62,308 nt of DNA from CAYQJS01 sp964417895. GTDB lineage: Bacteria > Chloroflexota > UBA6077 > SHYK01. Location of the stretch: positions 1 to 62,308 of the forward strand of contig CAYQJS010000035.1 of the NCBI GenBank assembly GCA_964417895.1, read 5' to 3'. The notes under the pieces were generated by a model. That model saw only the letters and a list, made by a program, of their open reading frames with translations, was not told the DNA's origin and did not search any database. The position numbers and the translations under genes were made by a program. Below, one piece after another: positions 26,421 to 34,414 of the stretch (positions are counted from its first letter, which is position 1; every line of letters begins with the position of its first letter).

Positions 26421-27675
26421 GACTTCCCTCCTGACTGGTGGTCTCATCCCTCTTCGCGGCCGCTTCCAACTCCCACTGCTGCACGATCTCCTGCGAGCTG
26501 CGAATTGCCGCGTAGCCGTCACCCATCGCTATGAGTCCGCGCTCGTGGTGCTCCTGGCTGGACGAGCCTGTGCAATCTTCAATCACCTCGACCTTGTAGC
26601 CAAACTTCGCTGCATCCCGAACCGTCGACTCGACACACGCATTGGTTCCTCCCCCGGTCACCAGCAGCGTGCTGATACCCTGGCTTCTCAGGACCAGTTC
26701 GAGATTGCTCCCCATAAAGGCGCTGAAGCGCGGCTTGTCGACCACGCACTCGCCGGCTTCGGGGGCGACTCCGCACCACTCGGCACCCCAGGTGCCATCG
26801 AGATAGGAAATACCGAGCATGGGACGTGCTCGGCTGCGCGCCGAACGGGGCCCTTCACTCCATTCGTTGTGAATGATGCGCACGAAAATGACGGGAATGC
26901 CGTGGGCTCTCGCCTTCGGGAGGAGGTTCTGGATCCCCTCCATCATGCGCTCTTTGATCGGCATACCGGTTCCATTGCCAAACCTTGCCATCGTCATTCC
27001 ATCCGGGTGGCAGGCATCATTCTGCGCGTCAATCACCAGGACAGCCGTATTGCTCTGAGGATGCGCCACCGGTGAACTGGAACGATCGGCCCACGCCTCC
27101 GCTATGTCTGAGGACGTAGCCACCACCCCATAGCTGCGGTTCACCCGCTTCACAGCGGCCGCGTGCTCCTCATCGTCTGCTCCCAAGACCGCGCAGTCCT
27201 CAGCGACGACGACGTGGTAGCCAAGCATAAAGGCGTGAGCAATCGTTGTATCCAGATCGCCAAGGGGACCACCACCAGCGACCACGACGGTTTGGATGTA
27301 GTGTTCGCCCAGGATAAGGTCGAGTCTTGTGCCGACGAAGGCGCTTGCTCGGCTCTTCGTGATGATGCCATCGCCCGGCTGCGGCGCAACCCGGTAGAAC
27401 TCGGCTCCCCAGGTCCCTTCCACGTGGCTGCGAGGCGCGCCGCCTCGCTCCTGCTGGTCGCTCTCGACTGCCGATTCAGTCCATGAGTTCCGCTGCGTTC
27501 GAACAAATATGATGGGGACTCGTCGCTCGCGCGCTCGCTCCACGAAGGACTGGACTCGCGGCAAAGCCGCCCGAGCAAGCGACACGTCCCAACCGGCCCT
27601 GCCCAGCGCTCCATCATCGGACCACCCGTCATTCTGCAGATCCACGACGAGCAGCGCTGAGTGAGTGGGATGCAC
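26404..27675 (-). CDS. Tandem isochorismatase-like hydrolase, one domain without catalytic Cys
   Basis: A 423-residue fusion of two isochorismatase-fold domains (about residues 1-195 and 207-410). Domain 2 has the full triad: Asp216 (LVIDAQND), Lys314 (VVDKPRF) and Cys347 (GGGTNACVES). Domain 1 has Asp12 and Lys107, but Asp140 (GGGPLGDLDT) stands where Cys is needed. Only domain 2 should be a hydrolase, of the N-carbamoylsarcosine/maleamate amidase kind. Domain 1 may be structural or form an internal dimer. It overlaps the CoA-transferase gene downstream by 17 bp. Confidence 0.87.
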   Translation of the reverse strand: MHPTHSALLVVDLQNDGWSDDGALGRAGWDVSLARAALPRVQSFVERARERRVPIIFVRTQRNSWTESAVESDQQERGGAPRSHVEGTWGAEFYRVAPQPGDGIITKSRASAFVGTRLDLILGEHYIQTVVVAGGGPLGDLDTTIAHAFMLGYHVVVAEDCAVLGADDEEHAAAVKRVNRSYGVVATSSDIAEAWADRSSSPVAHPQSNTAVLVIDAQNDACHPDGMTMARFGNGTGMPIKERMMEGIQNLLPKARAHGIPVIFVRIIHNEWSEGPRSARSRARPMLGISYLDGTWGAEWCGVAPEAGECVVDKPRFSAFMGSNLELVLRSQGISTLLVTGGGTNACVESTVRDAAKFGYKVEVIEDCTGSSSQEHHERGLIAMGDGYAAIRSSQEIVQQWELEAAAKRDETTSQEGSHARST

Positions 27676-27727
27676 CTTATCCTCTAACGTGTTCGCTCTC
27701 CGGTGAAAGGTTTGCCGCCCGCGGGCG

Positions 27728-29482
27728 TCAGGGCTCCTTATCCCATTCGAAGATGTTCCAGGTCGCCTGGGTGTTCGGGTGACCGCTAACGCCCTTGACC
27801 CCCCGTACGAAGAGGGTGGAATCGATTCGGTAGTAGAGGGGCATGATGGCGACTTCGCCCATGCCCACCTGCAGCATATCGCGCAGGATGGGGACGCGCT
27901 CCGCGGGGACCAGAGTCGCGAACAGCCTGTTCACCAGTGCGTCATAGCGTGGGTTGCTGTACCCCCCGTACTGGTTACGCCGGCCCGTCGACAGGAGCAT
28001 GTCCCCATAGATCGCCTCGCCGGCGAAGGAGATGGCTCCCGCCCCAGGCAGGCGCGCGCGTGCTGCACTGTCTTGCGCGAGCTGGGGCGGCACAATGTAG
28101 ATGCTCACCTGGGCGCCGACTGATTTCCACTCATCGGCGATGATAGTCAGCTTTCTCTCCGTATCACTCCCGGCTGATGCGTGCAACTCGACTTCGAACC
28201 GCTCACCGGATGGCTGATGGATCAGGATGCCGTCGGCGCCGCGCACCCATCCGGCCTGAGCCAGCAGTTGCTGCGCGCGGACCCGGTCGTAGGGATAAAG
28301 AGGAATGGCATCCCGAACCTGGGACAGCAGTGGGTCCGCCGCGTTGAACCAGCTCTCCGCCGGGGGTGATTTTCCCAACGTAATGGCCTCAGCGAGCGCT
28401 GCCCGATCAATGGCGTGGTACATCGCCTGCCGGACGAGCACGCTCGTGAAGCCGTTGGCCGGCCGCGCCAGCTCCGGACGCTGCTGCATGTAGATCATCT
28501 CGGTGCGATCGCCCGGGAAGAAGAGCACCGTGTTCCCGGTGCCTTTCCAACGCTCTTCGACCGCGGCCGCGGCATCCACGTTCAGTGCGATCGGGAGAAG
28601 GACATCGAGCGCGCCGGACAGGATGGCGGCCGCCTCCGTGTTCGGGTCCGGAATGAAACGCACGATAACGCTATCCAGTGGCGGCCTTCCTCGGAAATAG
28701 TCGGCGAACGCCGCGAACTCCAGGTGCGAGCCGGCCTCCCACCTGACCAGCCGGTGCGACCCCAGGCCCACATGGTCGGTGCTGAAACGGGAGCTGTGCG
28801 TGAAGTTCGCCTTATCGCTCTGGTAGATCCCTTCGAGCAGGTGCTGGGGAAGAGGCGTCAAGCCCACCCCACGGTCGGCGTCGTTCCGCGTCGTGGAGTA
28901 TTGCACCACGACCGTCAGCGGATCCGGTGCGGTGACCGATGTCACGTCCCTCACGAGTACGGCGAATCCGGTCGGAACCTCCCGGTCCCGATAGACGGTG
29001 TAGGCGAACACTATGTCGCTGGCGGTAAACGGAGTGCCGTCGTGCCATTGCACATTGGGGTGTAGCTTCCAGGTTGTCTCCATCGAGCCATCGGCGTTTA
29101 CCCGCCAGGTGCCCTGCTGCACCGAGGGCAGCTCGACGGCGAGCTGGGGAGCGAATTCGCCGCGGTCGTTCTGAACGGCGAGATAGTTGTTGGGGATGAA
29201 GAAGATCTGGCTGATCCCACCGCCGGTGCCGGCATCGACCCGAATGTAGTCGACGAGGTTCGTCGGTTCGCTGTGAATGCCGATGGTGAGAACGTTCGGG
29301 GCACGCGACCCGGTGGACTCGGCGATGTCAGACCCCGGCTGGTCCGAGAAGGATCGAGATGTGCAGGCGGACGAGAGCACCAACAGCAGCGGACAGACCA
29401 CGGCCAGCAGGGGCGTCACCCCAATGCCGGGGACTCGATTTCGACGCTGCGCGACCCACATACCTCGCTTCCTCCGCTCCAT
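27728..29482 (-). CDS. SBP_bac_5 substrate-binding lipoprotein
   Basis: Family-5 solute-binding protein, 584 residues from the ATG at 29482; an in-frame GTG at 29488 is an alternative. The signal peptide is long, with a basic start (MERRKRG) and the lipobox LSSAC (Cys40). The motif VQWHDGTPFTASDIVF is present. It is more diverged from the other SBPs, for example VIYMQQRPELARPANG. It starts 8 bp after the stop of the CoA-transferase at 29491 and precedes the tandem isochorismatase, so all three probably share an operon. Confidence 0.9.
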   Translation of the reverse strand: MERRKRGMWVAQRRNRVPGIGVTPLLAVVCPLLLVLSSACTSRSFSDQPGSDIAESTGSRAPNVLTIGIHSEPTNLVDYIRVDAGTGGGISQIFFIPNNYLAVQNDRGEFAPQLAVELPSVQQGTWRVNADGSMETTWKLHPNVQWHDGTPFTASDIVFAYTVYRDREVPTGFAVLVRDVTSVTAPDPLTVVVQYSTTRNDADRGVGLTPLPQHLLEGIYQSDKANFTHSSRFSTDHVGLGSHRLVRWEAGSHLEFAAFADYFRGRPPLDSVIVRFIPDPNTEAAAILSGALDVLLPIALNVDAAAAVEERWKGTGNTVLFFPGDRTEMIYMQQRPELARPANGFTSVLVRQAMYHAIDRAALAEAITLGKSPPAESWFNAADPLLSQVRDAIPLYPYDRVRAQQLLAQAGWVRGADGILIHQPSGERFEVELHASAGSDTERKLTIIADEWKSVGAQVSIYIVPPQLAQDSAARARLPGAGAISFAGEAIYGDMLLSTGRRNQYGGYSNPRYDALVNRLFATLVPAERVPILRDMLQVGMGEVAIMPLYYRIDSTLFVRGVKGVSGHPNTQATWNIFEWDKEP

Positions 29483-29490
29483 ACGCACCT

Positions 29491-30651
29491 CTAGATGGCC
29501 CCCTCTTCCGCCAGCTCCCGCACCTCGGCCTCGCTCAGCCCCAGGAGAGATCCGTATACCTCGTTGTTGTGCTGCCCGATCAAGGGCGCCGCGCTCTCAA
29601 TCGCCCCGGGTGTCTCCGAGAAGCGCATCCACGGCGCCAGAAGTGTGAGGGTGCCCGCCTGCGGGTGCTCGACCTGGACGAACGCCTTGCGCGCCTCGAT
29701 GTGCGGGTCCCCGATGGCCTCCCCCAGACTTAGCACCATGCCACTGGAGAGCCCGAAGGAGCTGAGCACCTCCCACAGCTCCCGCCGTGTCTTGCCACGC
29801 ACCCACTCGGAGACCAGCTGCTCCAGTTCCCCGTAGTGCTGGCGCCGTCCCTTCGCCGTCGCGTAGCGCGGATCCTCCGCCAGCTCGGTTCTCCCCATGG
29901 CGGCGGCCAGATTCGCCCACAGGTCGTCGGTCACGTCGGGCAGGTGAAACGAGTAATTCCCGTCGGCGGCCTGCTTTGGCGCCGTCCCGACGTCACGGCC
30001 TTCGAAGTGCGTATGGAAGGTGCTCGCCATGAATCCCATGAGCGCCTCCTGCATCGCCACCTCGATTTTCTGACCCTGCCCCGTCTGCTCCCGGGCGTAG
30101 AGCGCTGCGCAGGTGGCCAGTGCTAGGGAGATGCCCGCGGCCTCGTCCCCGATGCCGAGCGCCTTGACGCCGGGCATCCCAGCCAACTCCTGCGCAGCAT
30201 GCTGCCAGCCCGACATGGCCATAATGGTCCCCGCGTTGGCCCGCACGTGGGCATACGGCCCGCTTTCCCCGTAGCCGCGACTGCACGCGTAGATGATCCG
30301 CGGGTTGATCTCGCGCAGCGCCTCGTACCCGAACCCGAGTCGGTCCATCACGCCAACGGTGAAGTTCTCGGTCAGCACGTCCGACTTCTCGACCAGCTGG
30401 CGGAAGATCTCGCGACCCTTCTTGTGTTTGAGATTGAGCGTGATGCCCTTCTTGTTGCTGTTCACCATCAGGAACTCGTAGCCATCCCGTTTGGCGTCGG
30501 TCGGCATCCACGAATGGCGGAACCGGTCGCCCGGCCCGTACTCGACCTTCAGGACCTCCGCCCCGAGGTGAGCAAGCACCATGGTGCAGAATGGGCCGTT
30601 CAGCACGTGCGTGAGGTCCAGAACGCGCACTCCGGACAGCGGTCCCGCCAT
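29491..30651 (-). CDS. CaiB/BaiF family CoA-transferase
   Basis: Class III CoA-transferase, 386 residues. It begins MAGPLSGVRVLDLTHVLNGP and has the catalytic Asp in ALGIGDEAAG. It is paralogous to the protein at 25254, sharing FLMVNSNKKGITLNLK and RIIYACSRGYGE blocks. It follows a thiolase-like gene and an OB-fold protein in the same direction, a common CoA-ester degradation set. Confidence 0.9.
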   Translation of the reverse strand: MAGPLSGVRVLDLTHVLNGPFCTMVLAHLGAEVLKVEYGPGDRFRHSWMPTDAKRDGYEFLMVNSNKKGITLNLKHKKGREIFRQLVEKSDVLTENFTVGVMDRLGFGYEALREINPRIIYACSRGYGESGPYAHVRANAGTIMAMSGWQHAAQELAGMPGVKALGIGDEAAGISLALATCAALYAREQTGQGQKIEVAMQEALMGFMASTFHTHFEGRDVGTAPKQAADGNYSFHLPDVTDDLWANLAAAMGRTELAEDPRYATAKGRRQHYGELEQLVSEWVRGKTRRELWEVLSSFGLSSGMVLSLGEAIGDPHIEARKAFVQVEHPQAGTLTLLAPWMRFSETPGAIESAAPLIGQHNNEVYGSLLGLSEAEVRELAEEGAI

Positions 30652-30693
30652 ATTCGTTCATCCTCCTGCAAGCACCATTGATTGGAGCTGGTC

Positions 30694-30747
30694 AGCCGTC
30701 AGCGATCAGCTGTCGGGTTCGCGTCGGCTCACTGATTGCTGACGGCT
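30694..30747. repeat. Inverted repeat between OB-fold and CoA-transferase genes
   Basis: AGCCGTCAGCGATCAG (30694) and CTGATTGCTGACGGCT (30732) are 16-bp inverted arms with one mismatch. It ends 4 bp before the stop of the OB-fold gene at 30751, so it would form a hairpin right after that gene. No T-tract follows. Confidence 0.7.
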
Positions 30748-30750
30748 CGT

Positions 30751-31179
30751 TCAAGCCGGTCGGAACTTCGGGAGCGTGCAGTCCGGCGTGACGTCCTCGA
30801 AGAGGACGCGGACCGGCATCCCGACCTTCACCTCTTCCCACGGGATGTCGATGACGTTGCTCGTCAGCTGCACCTTGTCGTCAGTCCCATCAATCGCGAT
30901 GTTGGCGATGGCGTAGGGGGCGTCCTCGGCGAACGCCGGGACCGAGACGTAATGCACGACTACGAACGAGACGACTTTCCCTGTCTCCGGGAGCTTCGTC
31001 CATTCGTAATCCCAGGAGTAGCAGGACGGGCACACGCCCTGCGGAGGCCAGCGAAAGCGCCCGCACGCCGAGCACCGTTGTGCCCGCAGCTCGTGTTCCT
31101 TACAGGCGTCCCAGAAGGGCCTTGTGTCCGGATCGGGCGACGGTACTGGCTTCTCGTAATCGACTGCCGTGTCAACCAT
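30751..31179 (-). CDS. OB-fold / zinc-ribbon (DUF35) acyl-CoA-associated protein
   Basis: A 142-residue protein with a rubredoxin-like zinc ribbon (CSACGRFRWPPQGVCPSC, Cys-x2-Cys ... Cys-x2-Cys at about residues 36-53) and a following OB fold (VVSFVVVHYVSVPAF ... VKVGMPVRVLFEDV). This is the DUF35/ChsH2-DitF partner of thiolase-like proteins and acyl-CoA hydratases. The ATG at 31179 follows GAGGAGGGG. It starts 2 bp after the thiolase-like gene stop, which supports a two-protein complex. Confidence 0.9.
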   Translation of the reverse strand: MVDTAVDYEKPVPSPDPDTRPFWDACKEHELRAQRCSACGRFRWPPQGVCPSCYSWDYEWTKLPETGKVVSFVVVHYVSVPAFAEDAPYAIANIAIDGTDDKVQLTSNVIDIPWEEVKVGMPVRVLFEDVTPDCTLPKFRPA

Positions 31180-31181
31180 GG

Positions 31182-32369
31182 CTATCCCCTCCTCAGCAGC
31201 ATCGAGCTGCCGCCTGCTTCGCCGCAGACCAGCGCGATCTCCGGCTTGCGCACCTGGCGACACTTCGTCCGGTCGTACGTGTGCGGGCCCTCGCACAGGT
31301 CGTCGACCACGCCCTCCGGGCGCAGCTGCTGCACAGCTTCGATCACGTGGTTCTGCCCGTGGATGTGCGCCTCCGAGAGGAGCCCGCCGTGGGTGTTCAC
31401 GGGGCAGCTCCCGTCCAGCTTGTTGTGGCCCTCCCGCACCCAGGCGCCGGCTTCTCCTTTCTTGACCAGCCCGTAGTCTTCGATATGCGTCAGACACATC
31501 AGCGTGAACGGATCGTAGATCTCGGCGAAGCTCACGTCCTTGGCCGTGACCCCCGCGCCCTCGAAGAGGAGAGGTGCGGCGTTGGCGGCGTTCGTCTCCC
31601 ACAGGCCACGGGTGGGGCCGGAACCTCCGACGCCCGACATGATGTAGACGGGCGGGTGCTTGAGGTCGCGCGCCCGCTCGGCCGTGGTGATCACCATCGC
31701 CACGGCGCCGTCGGTCTCCTGACAGCAGTCCAGCAGTCGGAACGGATAGACGATCCAGCGGGAATTCTGGTGGTCTTCGATGGTGATCGGACCTTTCGGA
31801 CGCATCATCGCCTTCTTGTTGAGCAGGGCGTGCTCCCGCTCGGTAACGGCGAGGTGGGCGAAGTCCAGGGATGTTGTCCCGTATTTGGCCATGTGGGCAG
31901 TGGCGACGTGCCCGAAGTTGGCAGCGGCGTGGTGCGATCCAAACGGTGTCCTCCATTGATCTTCGCCGGAGACCTCCTCGGCGCGGCGAGCGCGAGTCGG
32001 TCGCCCCTCGCTGTACCGGTTCATGGCCCGGTAGAGGAGCGCGTAGTTAACGATCCCGGCGTGGACGATGGAGGCCGCCGTCATCACGGCCGAGCAGTTC
32101 CAACTGCCGCCCACCGAGTTGAACAGCTCGAAGTTACATTTCTCGAGCCCCAGGCCGCGCACCATCTCGCGGGGCCCGGGGGTGTCGACGTGCCTGTGGA
32201 AGTGGGTAAACACGCCATCGATCTGCTTGGGCGAGAGGCCTGCGTCGAAGATCGCCTTCAGGCTCGCCTCGAGCGCGAGATTCAGCGACGTGGTGCCGGA
32301 GTGGCGCGTGAACTCAGTCCAGCCGATTCCTACGATGGCCGTCTTGTCCTTGATCGGTTGCTCAGGCAT
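31182..32369 (-). CDS. Thiolase-family (SCP-x/lipid-transfer type) protein
   Basis: A 395-residue protein of the SCP-x-type thiolase superfamily found with DUF35 partners. It starts TAIVGIGWTEFTRHSG and keeps the thiolase fold landmarks NSVGGSWNCSAVMTA, FAEIYDPFTLM and NTHGGLLSEAHIHG. In such pairs the enzyme acts as thiolase or as aldolase (ChsH2/Ltp2 type) in steroid or fatty-acid side-chain cleavage. GGGAGGGGG precedes the start. It is the first gene of the minus-strand block facing the divergent gap at 32370-33191. Confidence 0.85.
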   Translation of the reverse strand: MPEQPIKDKTAIVGIGWTEFTRHSGTTSLNLALEASLKAIFDAGLSPKQIDGVFTHFHRHVDTPGPREMVRGLGLEKCNFELFNSVGGSWNCSAVMTAASIVHAGIVNYALLYRAMNRYSEGRPTRARRAEEVSGEDQWRTPFGSHHAAANFGHVATAHMAKYGTTSLDFAHLAVTEREHALLNKKAMMRPKGPITIEDHQNSRWIVYPFRLLDCCQETDGAVAMVITTAERARDLKHPPVYIMSGVGGSGPTRGLWETNAANAAPLLFEGAGVTAKDVSFAEIYDPFTLMCLTHIEDYGLVKKGEAGAWVREGHNKLDGSCPVNTHGGLLSEAHIHGQNHVIEAVQQLRPEGVVDDLCEGPHTYDRTKCRQVRKPEIALVCGEAGGSSMLLRRG

Positions 32370-33191
32370 AAGATTGGCCCCCTCCCTGACCCTCTATTGA
32401 ATCGTCCAAATGTGCCAGCTCATCGCCAGCCTCCGTCGGGTCTTCTGCGGAAGACGGTCGATCCCGCTGATGTTTCGAACGTATTGCCACAAACTGTACC
32501 TCGTTGTGAAGAAGTTAGCATCTGAATGGGGAAGCGCTCGCGACGCGACGGCCGAGTCTGATCTCTCCGCTTCGTCCCGGCAAATCGCCCACCTGATCGG
32601 GGCAAAGGAAGAGAGTGACGCAGGCGGGGCTAGATCTCTCGCGATCCATAATTGCAGAGCGAATTTCCGGCGCAGAGGAGTTCAGACGCATCTGCGGGCG
32701 ATGACCCTACCGTCGGGCGATACACGAAGGACGGGATCGGATAGCGATCCCGTCCCGCGCTACCGGCGGCCGCAGGAGGTGAGAAGCCGGTGGAGGAAGC
32801 GGATTCAAGGAGTGCGTAGATTGACACCCGGTTTTCCTCGGCCAGGATTCTCATGCCAGGAATCTCATGCAAGGTAGGGAGGCCACGACGACCTGAATCC
32901 GAGTCAGGTGCTCGGAACCATCAGGGCTCAAAGGTCCGATGCGAATGTTCTGGAGTTGGGCGAGTTCAGGGAGCTCGGAGTTAGTTGCTCCCGGCTCCCC
33001 GAGCAGGACTCCGTACTGCCAACATCAACCTGGGGCACGTCGAACTGCGTCCCAGGGCCAGCCGTATGCACGTACCGGAAAAGATCCGCCCCGCCAGGCT
33101 GGCCCAATCCTTTTCCCCGTCAGCGCCCCGCTGCGGTATGATGGGGACAATCCAACGCCCGGATCATCCTCATTAGATAAGGAAGGGACCG
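32370..33191. other. Divergent intergenic region of about 820 bp
   Basis: It separates the minus-strand thiolase operon from the plus-strand bicupin operon and should hold both promoters. No convincing gene is visible: reading frames are short and unlike any family. The notable element is an 11-bp-stem hairpin at 32729-32755. Confidence 0.45.
32729..32755. promoter_or_regulatory. Perfect 11-bp inverted repeat, operator or hairpin
   Basis: GGACGGGATCG, a 5-bp loop GATAG, and CGATCCCGTCC form a perfect inverted repeat in the divergent gap. It could be a regulator binding site or an RNA hairpin. No T-run follows on either strand. Confidence 0.45.
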
Positions 33192-34349
33192 ATGACTGAG
33201 ACCGCAACTCGCCAGACCTCAGCGGACCAGTTCCTGAGCCAGGTGACGGTCGAGCACAAGCTCCCCTATGACCTCTGGATCGAATCGCTGGGCGTGCCAA
33301 TCCACCGCGGCTACTACGTCGAGGACGTCAGGACCATCGAGCTGGGTGCGTGGCCGGAGCGCGAGTGCAACGCGGCGTTCCTGAAACTGGCCGGCCAGGA
33401 GGGGGTCACCGAGGCGCGGGTCACCGAGATCCCGCCAGGGAAGACGCTGCCGCCCCTCAGGTTTGCGATCGACGAGATCGTCTACGTCGTCGAGGGTCGC
33501 GGGTTGACGACCATCCTCGGAGATGGCGACACATACCAGCGGTCATTCGAATGGCAGAAGCACAGCCTTTTCCTCCTGCCGCGCAACCATCGATTCCAGC
33601 TCAGCAACGTCCAGGGGAGCGTGCCGGCCCGGCTGTTGCACTACAGCTACCTCCCCTCGGCCATGTCCATCGTGCCCGACCCGAGCTTCTTCTTCGATAA
33701 CCCGTATGCCGGGCCGGACATCGTGGGCCAGCACGAGGGCGAGTTCTACTCCGAAGCGAAAATCTTTCAGCCGGGCGAGGGCCAGACCGCGCCCGGCCTG
33801 AGCGCCGGGATGGCCTACTGGATGGGCAACTTCTTCCCGGATATGCGCGCCTGGGACAAGCTGGTGCCGTTCAAAGGCAGGGGCGCGGGCGGGCACGTGG
33901 TCTGGATTCGCTACCCCACCTCCACCATCACCAATCACATGTCGGTCTTCCCAGCCCAGACCTACAAGAAGGCGCACCGCCACGGTCCCGGCGTCGTGAT
34001 CGTCATCCCCGGCGGCGAGGGCTACTCGGTGATGTGGGAGGAGGGCCGCGAGAAGGTGTTCATCCCCTGGCACGAGGGGAGCGTCTTTGTCCCCCCGAAT
34101 CGCTGGTTCCACCAGCACTTCAATGTGGGGTCCGCCGCGGGCCGCTACCTCGCCTTCCACGCCCCGCGCTTTTCGAGCGTGAACTGGGAGCGCGTCGAGG
34201 ACCGACAGCGAGACCAGATCGAGTACCCCGACGAAGACCCCTGGATCCGGCAGACGTTCGAGGGCCAGCTAGCCCAGCGTGGACTTACCAGCCGGATGCC
34301 GGAGATCGCCTACAAAGACCGTACGCACGAGTGGGACTACAGCGGGTAA
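33192..34349 (+). CDS. Bicupin protein, possible ring-cleavage dioxygenase
   Basis: A 385-residue two-cupin protein paralogous to that at 3006. Cupin 1 lacks the HxH ligand pair (PPLRFAIDEIVYVVEG). Cupin 2 has HRHGPG and FVPPNRWFHQHFN, giving three His ligands. AAGGAAGGG precedes the ATG. It heads a plus-strand set with an SBP, a Rieske oxygenase and a VOC protein, a context favouring an aromatic dioxygenase, although the cupin fold alone does not prove it. Confidence 0.8.
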   Translation: MTETATRQTSADQFLSQVTVEHKLPYDLWIESLGVPIHRGYYVEDVRTIELGAWPERECNAAFLKLAGQEGVTEARVTEIPPGKTLPPLRFAIDEIVYVVEGRGLTTILGDGDTYQRSFEWQKHSLFLLPRNHRFQLSNVQGSVPARLLHYSYLPSAMSIVPDPSFFFDNPYAGPDIVGQHEGEFYSEAKIFQPGEGQTAPGLSAGMAYWMGNFFPDMRAWDKLVPFKGRGAGGHVVWIRYPTSTITNHMSVFPAQTYKKAHRHGPGVVIVIPGGEGYSVMWEEGREKVFIPWHEGSVFVPPNRWFHQHFNVGSAAGRYLAFHAPRFSSVNWERVEDRQRDQIEYPDEDPWIRQTFEGQLAQRGLTSRMPEIAYKDRTHEWDYSG

Positions 34350-34396
34350 GGGGGGCGGCCCCCACCCCAACCCCTCCCCCAATCCTGGTGGAGGGG
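34350..34396. repeat. Family A GC-rich palindromic repeat
   Basis: CCCCAACCCCTCCCCCAATCC followed by a G-rich arm fills most of the gap between the bicupin and SBP genes. Confidence 0.75.
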
Positions 34397-34414
34397 CCAG
34401 AGGACGGCTAACGC

